From NCBI GenBank assembly GCA_000381625.1, contig KB906767.1, positions 5,872,462 to 5,936,461 on the forward strand: a stretch of DNA of 64,000 nucleotides, read 5' to 3'. Positions 18,114 to 26,775 of this stretch are shown piece after piece. The stretch is from Bryobacterales bacterium KBS 96 (GTDB lineage: Bacteria > Acidobacteriota > Terriglobia > Bryobacterales > Bryobacteraceae). Position numbers and translations under genes: made by a program. Within the stretch, counting starts at the first letter, position 1, and every line of letters starts with the position of its first letter. The notes below the pieces were generated by a model. The model saw nothing but the letters and a program-made list of their open reading frames with translations. It searched no databases and was not told where the DNA came from.

Positions 18114-18681
18114 GGTTGTAGCCCTCCATTCGCGCCATCTTTTCTTTCACTAACGCCCGCGCTTCCATTAGAAGCCGCCGCACGGTGCCCTCCGGCAAGT
18201 CCATAATGGCCGCTATCTCGGGCGTCGTCATCTCTTGAATTGAGGAAAGGGCCAAAGGTCTTCGCAGCTTTTCCGGCAGGGCATCAATGAGCCGGTAAAT
18301 CGTTCGACGCCGCTCTGCTACGACGTACGCTCCTTCCGGGGTGCTTTCTTCGGAGACAACTTCAGGCGGTTCGTATTTCAAGGCGGAGCGCTTGGCCGGT
18401 TTCTTGCCAACCGCCATCCGCCACGCCATACGCGCCAGGAAGCGCCTTTCATCCCGCATTTGCTTCCATGCCCCGGTTCGGAACAGCTTTAAAAATGTGT
18501 CCTGCACGACGTCTTCCGCATCTTCGGCATTCCGCAACACTGTATACGCAATGTGAAACACGAATCGCGACTGGCGCTCCACCAACAGCGCAAACGCCGC
18601 CTCGGGCTCTCGGGCGGCCTCTTGCCCTAGCAAATTCGCCCACTCACTGACTGTCGTTCTGGACACGAGATCCGCATTCAT
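18106..18681 (-). CDS. ECF-type RNA polymerase sigma factor
   Basis: A 191-residue sigma-70 factor with only regions 2 and 4. Region 2 shows AFALLVERQSRFVFHIAYTVLRNAEDAEDVVQDTFLKLFR (residues 29-68; the DAEDVVQDTF core is diagnostic). Region 4 shows LPEKLRRPLALSSIQEMTTPEIAAIMDLPEGTVRRLL. It heads an operon with a membrane anti-sigma-like protein and two secreted proteins of unknown function, all overlapping or nearly so. It likely responds to an envelope signal and transcribes its own operon. Confidence 0.9.
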   Translation of the reverse strand: MNADLVSRTTVSEWANLLGQEAAREPEAAFALLVERQSRFVFHIAYTVLRNAEDAEDVVQDTFLKLFRTGAWKQMRDERRFLARMAWRMAVGKKPAKRSALKYEPPEVVSEESTPEGAYVVAERRRTIYRLIDALPEKLRRPLALSSIQEMTTPEIAAIMDLPEGTVRRLLMEARALVKEKMARMEGYNHA

Positions 18682-18891
18682 GCTGCACGTACATCAACTA
18701 AGACCGTTCGAGCCCTCACCGCGCTCAGTTTTTTCGCAAATACAATGGAGGGCGTCTAGAACAGCGAAAAGAGACAGAAAGGGGGAACGGCAAATCTAAC
18801 CTTGGTCATCGCAGAGTGTACCAGTAGATCTCCCGGATATGGGGAGCGGGGAGCGGTCCACTTTCTACAGTTGCTTGGTACAAATAGAAGG

Positions 18892-19389
18892 ATGTCCCGA
18901 CGCCAACTGATCCGGCTTTCCTTGATTCCAGCGCTATGCCTGCTGACCGTTGCCTGCCGCAACAGAGGCCCCCAATCCACGGTGCGTATGGCCGACCTTC
19001 ACACCGAGAAGCAACTGCTCTCAGGCTTTTACGATCTTGAGGGAGGCGCCTGGCGCTGGACGGGCAAGGTATTCGAAGTTCAATTGGCCGTTCCGCCCGA
19101 TGGCCAGAAGAATGGCGCCATTCTGACGTTGCAAGGCACCATGACACAAGAAGGTCTGGACAAGCGCGGCGGTCAGGTGATACTGAGTTCGGCGATAGGC
19201 GCCGCCGATCTGCCGCCCATGACGATCTCCAAGCCCGGCGAGTTCATCTATCGCGAGCCGGTTCCCGCAAACGCGTTGACCTCCAGCACCGTCACTGCGG
19301 ATTTCCAAATTGATAAAACGTTCACGACGACCGGCGATGCCCGCAACCTTGGCGTGATCGCCACCGTGATCAGCCTTCATCCGCGATAA
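18892..19389 (+). CDS. Hypothetical lipoprotein
   Basis: A 165-residue protein with a lipoprotein signal peptide (MSRRQLIRLS..., lipobox LTVAC, Cys22). A conserved-looking GFYDLEGGAWRWTGKVFEVQL segment follows, with beta strands through to the end; residues such as TLQGTM suggest a compact beta sandwich. No named family is recognised, but a FYxLE.G.WRWt..F.V opening is seen in other acidobacterial lipoproteins that I know only as hypothetical. The frame is open upstream to 18802, but the signal peptide sets the start at ATG 18892 (AGAAGG is adjacent). Confidence 0.65.
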   Translation: MSRRQLIRLSLIPALCLLTVACRNRGPQSTVRMADLHTEKQLLSGFYDLEGGAWRWTGKVFEVQLAVPPDGQKNGAILTLQGTMTQEGLDKRGGQVILSSAIGAADLPPMTISKPGEFIYREPVPANALTSSTVTADFQIDKTFTTTGDARNLGVIATVISLHPR

Positions 19390-20050
19390 ACGCGCACATA
19401 GCCTTCGCGTCTTTCACATTGATTCGCGCGGTGTCCCCGCGCAATGTAATTTTTCTGAGAAGTTTTTTCCGTAACCCGTACCTATTGCTATCGGATCTCT
19501 GTCGACGATATCCGAACCGCTGCGATAGTGAACCGTTTGGTGAATGCCGGGCACTCGGGATCATACCAGCTTTTCATTAGTACCCGTGTTGCTGTAGCCT
19601 TGCGTCTGATCCGGCAGCGGCCGGATGAAACAACGGTGGCTGTTATTGATCTGAAAGGCGGAAAGGTAAGGTTTTGGCGCGGCGCCGCCGATAAAAGGTC
19701 CAGGCGAGAATGCTTAATGGGAATCAATTAGATCCGGTGGCCCGCAAGTGTCGGGTAGATATGGTGTTTGAATTGCTCGGGGTCTGTGGTATGATTTGGA
19801 GATCTCTCACGGAGTCCCTGCCGATTGGCGGAGCCAATGAAGCCCGGACTGTCGGCCACTCCGAAGAGAGCAGGCCCGCACACAGCCCTTTCACTTCGAA
19901 ATTGCTGCCGGCCGGCGCGGCTTTTAAACCACTCCGTTTTGTGGTACCGTTTTTGAACCCTTTGACCGCATCTTGCGTCTAAACGACAAGGTTGAGTTAG
20001 TTGGAGGTTTTTTATTTGGGTAGCGACGTTTGAGAGAAGGAGAAATAAAA
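19390..20050 (+). other. 660-bp region without a confident gene
   Basis: Between the lipoprotein and the dksA-like gene. It contains an open frame (about 19459-19731) whose translation has ISVDDIRTAA, RLIRQRP and VAVIDLKGG in the order of a response-regulator receiver domain, but no good start and a divergent end. This could be a decayed receiver domain. The downstream half carries the candidate promoter at 19768-19795 for the DksA-type gene. Confidence 0.3.
19768..19795 (+). promoter_or_regulatory. Candidate sigma-70 promoter upstream of dksA-like gene
   Basis: TTGAAT at 19768-19773 and TATGAT at 19790-19795 are separated by 16 bp. Transcription would start near 19802 and give a leader of about 250 nt before the ATG at 20051, unusually long for such a gene. 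Confidence 0.45.
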
Positions 20051-20437
20051 ATGACGAAGACCGAACTGAGCAAATTTAAGAAAATTTTGGAAACAAAGCA
20101 GGAAGAGCTGGAGCGCATCGTTAGAAAGCGCGACGCGATCACCATCGAGAAAAGCGCCGACGCGCTGGATGAAGTCCAACATGCCTCCGAGCGTGAGTTG
20201 GCAATCCGCAATCTCGACCGTGAGTCTCACCTCCTCCGTGCCGTGAGGTCGGCTCTCCGTCGCATTGATGAGGGTTCGTTCGGTATCTGCCTGCATTGTG
20301 AGGAAGAAATCAGCCCGAAAAGGGTGGCCGCCGTGCCGTGGACTTCCTTGTGTATTCAATGCCAGGAGCAGGCCGATAGACACCGCGAAGAGGGCACCGA
20401 GGACACGTTCGAAGAGATGCTCGTTAGCGCCGCGTAA
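20051..20437 (+). CDS. DksA/TraR family C4 zinc-finger regulator
   Basis: A 128-residue protein with an N-terminal coiled coil (about residues 1-72) and a C-terminal C4 zinc finger (Cys80, Cys83, Cys101, Cys104; CLHC and CIQC). The coiled-coil tip region has DALDE (Asp37, Asp40), comparable to the acidic tip of DksA that reaches into the RNA polymerase secondary channel. It probably modulates transcription with or without ppGpp. The start is ATG 20051 with AGAAGGAGA upstream; a TTG at 20030 is in frame but lacks support. It is monocistronic with its own terminator. Confidence 0.9.
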   Translation: MTKTELSKFKKILETKQEELERIVRKRDAITIEKSADALDEVQHASERELAIRNLDRESHLLRAVRSALRRIDEGSFGICLHCEEEISPKRVAAVPWTSLCIQCQEQADRHREEGTEDTFEEMLVSAA

Positions 20438-20474
20438 CCTCGTTTACAGCCCTTACTCTCTCTATTCATATACC

Positions 20475-20515
20475 CCGGCGCGTGACCCCGAAACGGTTCA
20501 CGCGCCGGTTTTTTA
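20475..20515 (+). terminator. Rho-independent terminator of dksA-like gene
   Basis: Perfect 11-bp GC-rich stem: CCGGCGCGTGA (20475-20485) with TCACGCGCCGG (20498-20508), a 12-nt loop, then six T residues (20509-20514). It lies 38 bp after the stop codon. Confidence 0.9.
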
Positions 20516-20556
20516 TTGGCAGGGATGGTGCGACGAAAATCGTTGAAGCTAACGCC

Positions 20557-20580
20557 GTCGAGGCACGCCCCGATCCTACA
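20557..20580. repeat. Degenerate member of the GCATGC palindrome family
   Basis: GTCGAGGCACGCCCCGATCC then TACA resembles the right-hand part of the element at 61487-61510 with three mismatches. It lies at the 3' end of the laccase-domain gene. Confidence 0.35.
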
Positions 20581-21277
20581 ATCGTGCGATAAATGAAATC
20601 ATTCGACCGGGATCTTCCGGTTCGCGCCTGTAGGAAAAAAAATCTGTAGCCTGGCAGAATGTGCACAGTCCGGAGTCGTAAATATGCGCTGCAGAGACTC
20701 CCGCCGCGAGCAAAATCCGCCGGTTCGCCTCCGCGAGATCGATTCGTTTGCGCGATAAAGTTTGCCCGTGTTCCGCCCATTCCGGGAAAAACTCCTGGAA
20801 CTGACACGCCACATCACTTCCCACTTCATAGCAGCATTTCCGGATACATGGGCCAATTGCGACGCGTAAATTCGCAGGGTTGACGCTGAAGCCGGTTTGT
20901 AAGCCCTCGACCGAGCGTAAGGCGATTTTTGCTACCGTGCCGCGCCAGCCGGCATGCACGGCGGCAATGCTACGAGTGTTCGGGTCCATCATTAGGATCG
21001 GAACACAGTCGGCCGTCCGCACACCGATTCGCTCAGCGGGCTCACTCGAGATTAGGGCGTCGCCTTCGCGGCAGCGGTCTGCCAATCCATGCGCATTCCA
21101 TACTTGCGCCGAATGCACCTGGCGAAGCGTAATTGCCGGATGGCTCGCGAGAAATTCCGAGGCGTGCCGGGTAGAGAACCCGTGTTCCAACCAGTCGAAC
21201 GCTTCGAAGGGGATACAGCGGAAGATGCCGCTGTTGTCCTTACGGAAATCCAGGGACTCGACGGATTTGCCGCTCAC
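20576..21277 (-). CDS. pgeF: Laccase-domain purine nucleoside phosphorylase (YfiH/PgeF family)
   Basis: A 233-residue member of the multicopper polyphenol oxidase fold family. Members cleave purine nucleosides or process peptidoglycan precursors. The metal site is visible: [14 protein letters not shown] with the Cys, AVHAGWRG with the His, and [12 protein letters not shown]. The frame is open upstream, but the GTG at 21277 overlaps the nuoB stop codon as GTGA, so translational coupling to nuoB sets the start. The pairing with nuoB is odd; this gene usually follows cell-envelope or ribosome-associated genes. Confidence 0.88.
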   Translation of the reverse strand: MSGKSVESLDFRKDNSGIFRCIPFEAFDWLEHGFSTRHASEFLASHPAITLRQVHSAQVWNAHGLADRCREGDALISSEPAERIGVRTADCVPILMMDPNTRSIAAVHAGWRGTVAKIALRSVEGLQTGFSVNPANLRVAIGPCIRKCCYEVGSDVACQFQEFFPEWAEHGQTLSRKRIDLAEANRRILLAAGVSAAHIYDSGLCTFCQATDFFSYRREPEDPGRMISFIARL

Positions 21278-21864
21278 CGGATCGTGATCAACTCCTCGGC
21301 GCCCACGGGTTGCTGGACTTGAGCAACCATCACGCGGCGTTTGAAGTCTTCGAGCATGTCTTCCTGCAACCGGACATAGGTGGGTTTTCGGACCAGGTGA
21401 GGCGTATTGTCGATCTTGTCCTGTAACTTCAGCAGTGCGTAGAACAGGTTCTCCGGGCGGGGGGGACAACCCGTGACATATACATCGACCGGAACGATTT
21501 TATCGACGCCCTGCAGCACCGAATAGGTGTTGAATGGACCGCCCACGCTCGAACAGGCGCCCATCGAAATTACCCATTTCGGTTCGGGCATTTGTTCATA
21601 GATCCGCCGTAGAATCGGAGCCATCTTCAGAGTGACGGTGCCGGCCACGATCATCAGGTCCGATTGCCGGGGACTCGGGCGGAACACCTCAGCCCCGAAC
21701 CGCGCAATATCGAAGCGCGATGTCGTGGAAGCAATCATCTCAATGGCGCAACACGCCAGGCCGAACGTTAGGGGCCAGAGTGACGATTTCCGAGCCCAGT
21801 TGAAGACGTAATCGACCGAGGTCGTGAGAAAGTTGCGCTCGAATTGGTTCTGAATAAAGGGCAT
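21274..21864 (-). CDS. nuoB: NADH-quinone oxidoreductase subunit B
   Basis: A 196-residue peripheral subunit of complex I that holds iron-sulfur cluster N2. Ligands are Cys38 and Cys39 (GLACCAIEM), Cys104 ([14 protein letters not shown]) and Cys133 (TGCPPRPE). The C-terminus is extended by about 30 residues beyond the core. No nuoA, nuoC or other nuo gene is in the window: nuoB is followed by pgeF with a 4-bp overlap and preceded, after 75 bp, by an epimerase gene. It must be separated from the rest of the complex or be a second copy. Confidence 0.93.
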   Translation of the reverse strand: MPFIQNQFERNFLTTSVDYVFNWARKSSLWPLTFGLACCAIEMIASTTSRFDIARFGAEVFRPSPRQSDLMIVAGTVTLKMAPILRRIYEQMPEPKWVISMGACSSVGGPFNTYSVLQGVDKIVPVDVYVTGCPPRPENLFYALLKLQDKIDNTPHLVRKPTYVRLQEDMLEDFKRRVMVAQVQQPVGAEELITIR

Positions 21865-21939
21865 TGCCGACGAACTGCTATGCCTTCAGTGTAACGCCCA
21901 AAGGTCCTGAATCCATATCGGAATGCCCGTGATTGCTGT

Positions 21940-22899
21940 CTATGCGATGCTCGCTCCGCGTTTGGCCTGATCGAGCCGGTACCATTCAAGCGTCAGCCGC
22001 AGCCCCTGCTCGAAGCTGTATTGAGGCTCATGTCCGAGATCCCGCACGGCCCCGGCCACGTCCGCTTGAGAATCGCGTACATCTCCTGGCCGCTCCGGCG
22101 CGTATTTCGCGGGAAGGTCCACGCCTTCGATCGCTTGCAGAAGAGCCCATGTCTCATTCAGGGTATAGCGATTGCCGTTGCCTGCGTTGTACACCTTGCC
22201 GGAGACATTCGGCGCTTCCGACGCCTTCAACAGCAGGTTGACCACGTCCTCCACAAACGTGAAATCGCGCGATTGTTCTCCATCGCCGTAAATCGTGGGT
22301 TTGCGGCGCTCCAGCAGACAGGTCAGAAAAATCGATAGCACTCCCGAGTAGACGCTAGTCGGATCCTGCCGCGGACCGAACACGTTGAAGAAACGCAACG
22401 AAACCGTTTCCAGTCCGAAGCAGGACGCGAAAACGCTCGCATAATACTCGCCGAGCAGCTTCTGGACGGCGTACGGCGACTTGGGGCGGGGAAGCATGGT
22501 CTCTACCTTTGGCAACACCTCGGTATCCCCATAAGCCGACGACGAAGCGGCGTAAACCACCCGTCCTACGCCACCCTGCGCAGCTGCGCGCAGCACGTTG
22601 AAAGTGCCGTCAACATTGGCTTCGTGGCTGGGAACCGGATCCAGAATCGATTTCGGGACGGACGGGATAGCGGCCAGATGGAACACCCGGTCCGCGCCGG
22701 CAAGAATCGGAGCGATTTCGTGATACCGGCGGATATCTGCAGTGTGCACCTTGACCTGATCGCTGATCTCGTCCAGGTTTTCCCGCTTTCCGGTCGCGAA
22801 ATTGTCGATCGTTTCGACGCAATGGCCGGAGCGCAATAAGCCGCGAACCAGAGCCGAGCCAATGAAACCAGCCCCCCCGGTCACAATTGAACGCTTCAT
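21940..22899 (-). CDS. NAD-dependent nucleotide-sugar epimerase/dehydratase
   Basis: A 319-residue extended SDR. The N-terminal Rossmann motif TGGAGFIGS is at residues 6-14, Asp near the end of strand 2 selects NAD, and the catalytic SSSAYG and YAVQK (Tyr-x3-Lys) segments are in the middle, followed by RFFNVFGPRQDP and a C-terminal substrate region. It is close to UDP-glucose 4-epimerase-like enzymes, so it probably makes a sugar nucleotide for surface polysaccharide. The AAGGAG before ATG 22899 sets the start; the upstream open frame to 23028 overlaps the next gene. Confidence 0.9.
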   Translation of the reverse strand: MKRSIVTGGAGFIGSALVRGLLRSGHCVETIDNFATGKRENLDEISDQVKVHTADIRRYHEIAPILAGADRVFHLAAIPSVPKSILDPVPSHEANVDGTFNVLRAAAQGGVGRVVYAASSSAYGDTEVLPKVETMLPRPKSPYAVQKLLGEYYASVFASCFGLETVSLRFFNVFGPRQDPTSVYSGVLSIFLTCLLERRKPTIYGDGEQSRDFTFVEDVVNLLLKASEAPNVSGKVYNAGNGNRYTLNETWALLQAIEGVDLPAKYAPERPGDVRDSQADVAGAVRDLGHEPQYSFEQGLRLTLEWYRLDQAKRGASIA

Positions 22900-22960
22900 G
22901 TTTCTCCTTGTGAAATTGCGCAGCGCGAATGACGACGACCGCGGCTGCTTTGCGCGCAAA

Positions 22961-23785
22961 CTATCGTTGTGAGCGCAGGTGCTCAAGTGCTCCGCGGGCG
23001 ATTGCCTCCGCTCCGCGCGCGAAATCAAAAACCTCGAGCGAAACCCAATCCCTGTATTCTAAATCGGCTAAGGTCTTAAGAAGTTGCGAGAAGTCGTAAT
23101 CGCCAGTGCCCGGTTCGCGGCCGTCCATTTCATTGACATGGATATGCGCGATATAAGGAAAGAATCCGCGGATGAGTTCGGTGTGTGGAATCGTCTCATC
23201 CACCGCGTTGTGAGTGTCGAACATCGTCCGGACGGCCGGACTGCCGATCTGTTCCACGATGGCGACAGCCTCCCCGAGCGTGTTAATCACGTTGCTCTGA
23301 CTCTTCGGAAGGGCCTCCACCAGGATTCGCACGCCGCGATCTTCCGCGTGAGGCGCCACCTTCGCCAACTCGCTCGCAAACACCTGCGTAGCCTCGGCCG
23401 GCGGCATTCCTTCGACCGCGTTTCGTTGCTTTGGCGATCCGAACACCATGACGCCGTTGTCGCCCAGATCGGCGCATAAATCGATCAACTTGCGGATGTG
23501 ATCCCAGCTTCGCGCCCGAAGCGATGTATCGGGAGTTGTGACGTGCAGACCCGCGGGCGACACCATTAGCCAGTGCAGGCCCACAAAAGAAAGCCCGGCG
23601 TCCGCCATCAATCGTTTGTATCCACGGCGCTGTTCCGCATTAATCTCTTCCGGCGATTCGGCCAGAGTAAACGGAGCGATTTCGATGCCGTTGTAGCCAA
23701 TCTGCCGAATGGCTGCGCATGCGCGGTCGAACGGCGTCTTCTCGAAAACCTCATTGCATAGGGAAAAGCGAAACGGCGGCGCCAT
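22961..23785 (-). CDS. Sugar phosphate isomerase/epimerase (AP endonuclease 2 TIM barrel)
   Basis: A 274-residue protein of the xylose-isomerase-like TIM barrel superfamily. Visible strands and metal-site regions include GYNGIEIAPF, FVGLHWLM, ILVEALP (Glu ligand), TMFDTHNAVDE (Asp/His ligands), IAHIHVNE (His) and VSLEVFDF (Glu). The substrate is unknown; relatives include hydroxypyruvate isomerase and inosose dehydratase types. It ends 60 bp before the epimerase gene on the same strand and may be co-transcribed. There is no signal peptide. Confidence 0.85.
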   Translation of the reverse strand: MAPPFRFSLCNEVFEKTPFDRACAAIRQIGYNGIEIAPFTLAESPEEINAEQRRGYKRLMADAGLSFVGLHWLMVSPAGLHVTTPDTSLRARSWDHIRKLIDLCADLGDNGVMVFGSPKQRNAVEGMPPAEATQVFASELAKVAPHAEDRGVRILVEALPKSQSNVINTLGEAVAIVEQIGSPAVRTMFDTHNAVDETIPHTELIRGFFPYIAHIHVNEMDGREPGTGDYDFSQLLKTLADLEYRDWVSLEVFDFARGAEAIARGALEHLRSQR

Positions 23786-23885
23786 CGAACCCAGTGTAGC
23801 GAGGGCTCTAAACAGCGCCGCCGTTCGACGGCTCGACGGGTGCGGCTATTCAGGAGCGTCGAGCCTTACGTGAAGTCAGGTGAAC

Positions 23886-24125
23886 TCAGATCTTCGATGC
23901 AGTACCGCTCTGCGCGTCCGCTTCCGCTTTGAGGGCGGTTGCCCAATCGTCCGCTTCCTTCTGCGCCTGCTCGCGAGTGATGCCGTAGCGTTCCTGGAGG
24001 CGACCTATTATCTCGTCTTTTTTGCCGCCCATATAAGTTAAATCGTCATCAGTGAGCTTTGCCCATTGCTGTTTCGCCGAACCTTTCACCTGTTTCCATT
24101 TGCCTTCGACCTGATCCCAGTTCAT
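23886..24125 (-). CDS. CsbD family stress protein
   Basis: A 79-residue hydrophilic protein with the CsbD signature: MNWDQVEGKWKQVKGSAKQ at the start, a KLTDDDLTYMGGKKDEIIG middle, and GRLQERYGITREQAQKEADDW near the end. Such proteins are induced by general stress and stationary phase; their molecular role is unknown. GGAGAAACGAGC precedes ATG 24125, a fair ribosome site. Confidence 0.9.
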   Translation of the reverse strand: MNWDQVEGKWKQVKGSAKQQWAKLTDDDLTYMGGKKDEIIGRLQERYGITREQAQKEADDWATALKAEADAQSGTASKI

Positions 24126-24160
24126 ATTGCTCGTTTCTCCTTCCGCTCGGTTGAAGATGC

Positions 24161-24190
24161 CCCTCCCTTACGGTCGGGGTTCGGTGCTGG
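24161..24190. repeat. Interspersed repeat (copy 1 of 2)
   Basis: A 30-bp stretch ending TACGGTCGGGGTTCGGTGCTGG. A close relative (TCACGGTCGCGGTTCGGTGCTGG) lies at 56441-56469 in another intergenic region. Confidence 0.4.
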
Positions 24191-24372
24191 CGCGCGTCTT
24201 CGTCACCCTCGTGGCGGGCTACGGCGCCATTCGACACTTCTTCAGAAGCACGCTGAACGCCAATGATTGAGCGGCCGTTTGCATTCAACGGATTACGGAG
24301 ACATTGCAATTCTCGCGAGCGAACACCCGGAAAATCCTTCCCTCTGTGATACTCAAGGTTTGGACAAAATTC

Positions 24373-25266
24373 ATGTGTAAAGACGGCGTTCTGCTGGAGA
24401 CTAATTTCTTCGACCTGCGGCTGCGAGGTAGAGGCAAGGTGCGGGATATCTATGAACTCGGCGACGATCTTTTGTTCATAGTCACCGACCGGATTTCCGC
24501 TTTCGACTGTATTCTCGGGAGCGGCATTCCTTGTAAAGGGCGCGTTCTTACCCAGACGTCTCTATTCTGGTTCGACTTCCTGAAAGACCTGATTCCTTCG
24601 CATGTTGTCACGGCAGACCTACGGAAATACCCGTCCCGGCTGGCGATGCTAAACACGTTCCTCGACGGCCGTTCCATGATTGTGAAGAAGGCGAAAATGG
24701 TCGAGGTGGAGTGCGTCGCGCGTGGTTACTTATCGGGTTCCGCCTGGAAAGAGTACCAGGCGCTGGGAGCGGTCTGCGGGATCAAACTTCCGCTTGGCTT
24801 GCGAGAGAGCGAGCGTCTGCCGGAGCCGATCTTTACACCGGCGACAAAGGCGCAGACCGGGCATGACGAAAATGTATCGTTTGAGCAGATTGCCTCGCAA
24901 ATTGGAACTGACCTGGCTACGCGCTTGCGCGACCTCACGCTGACGATCTACAGCCGGGCAGCGGCGTATGCGGGCGAGCGCGGCTTGATTCTGGCGGACA
25001 CGAAATTCGAGTTTGGCTTCATCGGAGACGAGCTTGTGTTGGCCGACGAGGCGTTAACCCCCGATTCCTCTCGCTATTGGCCCGCCGACGGCTACGCGCC
25101 AGGTGGTCCGCAGCCCTCTTTCGATAAGCAGTATGTGCGCGATTATCTCGAAACGCTGAACTGGAACAAGCGGCCTCCCGCCCCGAAGCTGCCCGCTGAG
25201 GTCATCGGGAAAACGAGCGAAAAATACCAGGAGGCTTATCGGCGGCTGACCGGCAAAGCCTTATGA
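24373..25266 (+). CDS. purC: Phosphoribosylaminoimidazole-succinocarboxamide synthase (PurC)
   Basis: A 297-residue SAICAR synthase, step 8 of purine synthesis, joining aspartate to CAIR with ATP. Family segments are RGKVRDIYELGD, LLFIVTDRISAFDCIL, ECVARGYLSGSAWKEYQ, and the C-terminal LILADTKFEFGF with DEALTPDSSRYWP. It is the long form with the extra C-terminal part, as in other acidobacteria and yeast-type enzymes. The frame is open upstream to 24304; ATG 24373 is chosen because it begins the conserved N-terminus. It overlaps cvpA by an ATGA. Confidence 0.93.
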   Translation: MCKDGVLLETNFFDLRLRGRGKVRDIYELGDDLLFIVTDRISAFDCILGSGIPCKGRVLTQTSLFWFDFLKDLIPSHVVTADLRKYPSRLAMLNTFLDGRSMIVKKAKMVEVECVARGYLSGSAWKEYQALGAVCGIKLPLGLRESERLPEPIFTPATKAQTGHDENVSFEQIASQIGTDLATRLRDLTLTIYSRAAAYAGERGLILADTKFEFGFIGDELVLADEALTPDSSRYWPADGYAPGGPQPSFDKQYVRDYLETLNWNKRPPAPKLPAEVIGKTSEKYQEAYRRLTGKAL

Positions 25267-25814
25267 ATTGGTTCGACGCGGTGATTTTGATACTGATCCT
25301 CGCATCCGTTTTGTCGGGCCTGCGAACAGGGCTGGCCCGTGTCGTGATGCATCTGGTGGCCACCATTGCCGGTTTCATCGCCGGCTTCTGGTTCTATGGA
25401 ATTGCCGCGGATGAACTTGCGCCGTGGGTGCATGACCCAGTCGCCGCCAAGATCGCCGGCTTCGCTCTGATTTTTGTCGGAGTTATGATCGCCGGATCGC
25501 TGGCCGGGTGGCTAATCGCCCGGCTATTTCGACTGATTGGCCTTAGCTGGCTGGATCACTTGCTCGGCGGCGCGGCGGGATTTTTGCGAGGCGTCGTGAT
25601 TGTGGCGGCAGCCGTAGCTGTGATTGTTGCATTCAGCCCGCTATCGCCACCTGCGTTTCTCAGCGAATCGCGGGTAGCGCCTTACGCGACGCGCATCTCC
25701 TCCGTTCTCGCGGAATTTGCGCCGCGGGAACTTCGCGAAGGATTCGAACAGCAGATAGAGAAGCTGAAGCGCCGGTGGGCTCCCCCGACATCAAAGGACG
25801 AAAGGATTGTTTAA
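25263..25814 (+). CDS. CvpA family membrane protein
   Basis: A 183-residue protein with four likely transmembrane segments in its first 130 residues, beginning MNWFDAVILILILASVLSGLRTG and including the family GLARVVMHLVATIAGF and FVGVMIAGSLAGWLI segments. CvpA is named for colicin V production and is usually linked to purine genes; that is also seen here, directly after purC with a 4-bp overlap. The C-terminus is a charged soluble tail. The precise role is not known. Confidence 0.85.
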   Translation: MNWFDAVILILILASVLSGLRTGLARVVMHLVATIAGFIAGFWFYGIAADELAPWVHDPVAAKIAGFALIFVGVMIAGSLAGWLIARLFRLIGLSWLDHLLGGAAGFLRGVVIVAAAVAVIVAFSPLSPPAFLSESRVAPYATRISSVLAEFAPRELREGFEQQIEKLKRRWAPPTSKDERIV

Positions 25815-25815
25815 C

Positions 25816-26487
25816 TTGCAGTTATTGATTTTCGATCTCGACGGAACACTGATCGATTCAAGCCAGGATATCGCGATCTCCACCAATGCCATGCTGCGGC
25901 ACATGGGCCGGCCGGAGATAGACCAGAAGACGGTGAACTCGTACGTTGGCAACGGTGTCGGCATGCTGGTGCGGCGAGCTTTAGCGGTCGAGCCATCGGC
26001 TCCCGAATTCGAGATTGCGCAGGACTATTTCATCAAGTACTACCGCCGGCACTCGCTCGAACATACGCGCCTCTACCCTGGCATTCGAGATGTGCTCGCC
26101 GAGCTTCAATCTTCCGGCTACAAAATGGCTGTTCTGACCAACAAGCCCGCTCGCATCAGCACCGACATTCTTGGCGCTTTGCAGGTGACCGATTATTTCT
26201 TCCAGGTGATTGGCGGCGATACGCTGCCGGCCAAGAAACCCGATCCTATCGGAATCGAAACACTGCTGAAAGAAAGCGGTGTAGATCTCAATGACGCGTT
26301 AATGATTGGCGACAGCGACGTCGATATCCAAACGGCGAGGAACGCTGGAATCAAAGCCTGCGGCGTGCTTTGGGGACTGAAGCCCGAATCCCTCGAATTG
26401 GTGAAACCCGACTTCACCGCCGCGGATGCCGGCGCGTTGCTGGCTCAAATCTCTGGAACAGCCATGGATGCGGCAGTTGTCCGCTGA
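25816..26487 (+). CDS. gph: Phosphoglycolate phosphatase-like HAD hydrolase
   Basis: A 223-residue HAD hydrolase. The nucleophile and proton-donor motif DLDGTLIDSS is near the N-terminus, motif II VLTNKP in the middle, and motif III/IV GDTLPAKKPDP with ALMIGDSDVDIQTARNAG toward the end. Phosphoglycolate is the usual substrate; other phosphomonoesters are possible. The start at TTG 25816 has AAAGGA nine bases upstream; TTG 25807 is in frame but sits directly on that site. It is the third gene of the purC-cvpA operon. Confidence 0.88.
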   Translation: MQLLIFDLDGTLIDSSQDIAISTNAMLRHMGRPEIDQKTVNSYVGNGVGMLVRRALAVEPSAPEFEIAQDYFIKYYRRHSLEHTRLYPGIRDVLAELQSSGYKMAVLTNKPARISTDILGALQVTDYFFQVIGGDTLPAKKPDPIGIETLLKESGVDLNDALMIGDSDVDIQTARNAGIKACGVLWGLKPESLELVKPDFTAADAGALLAQISGTAMDAAVVR

Positions 26488-26493
26488 GTTGAG

Positions 26494-26775
26494 ATGATGG
26501 AGAGAGGAACAGAGTTCCACGAGCGAGCTTTGCTGGTACCATTGACACCCCTGTCGATTCATCTGACGGCCGTTTTCATGAAGGCGCCGGAAGGATATAT
26601 AGCATTTGTAGAGGAATTGCCGGGCGCGAACACGCAGGCCGATACCCTCGAAGGCGCTCGCGAGAATCTCAATGAAGCAGTAACGCTCGTTCTCGAAGCA
26701 AATCGCGTGCTTGCGGAAGAATCCATTGCGGGCGCCGAGGTCATCCGTGAAAAATTGATCGTCTCCGCGGCATGA
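26494..26775 (+). CDS. hicB: HicB-like antitoxin
   Basis: A partially degraded RNase H-like fold protein of the HicB type. It carries LTAVFMKAPEGYIAFVEELPG, the TQADTLEGARENLNEAV helix and a C-terminal VIREKL extension. Its toxin partner follows with a 4-bp overlap but is broken. Length is 93 residues from ATG 26494; the conserved part begins at about residue 24, so TTG 26542 or a later start is also possible. It follows gph by 6 bp and may be driven by that operon. Normally HicB neutralises HicA, an mRNA endonuclease, and represses its own operon. Confidence 0.8.
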   Translation: MMERGTEFHERALLVPLTPLSIHLTAVFMKAPEGYIAFVEELPGANTQADTLEGARENLNEAVTLVLEANRVLAEESIAGAEVIREKLIVSAA

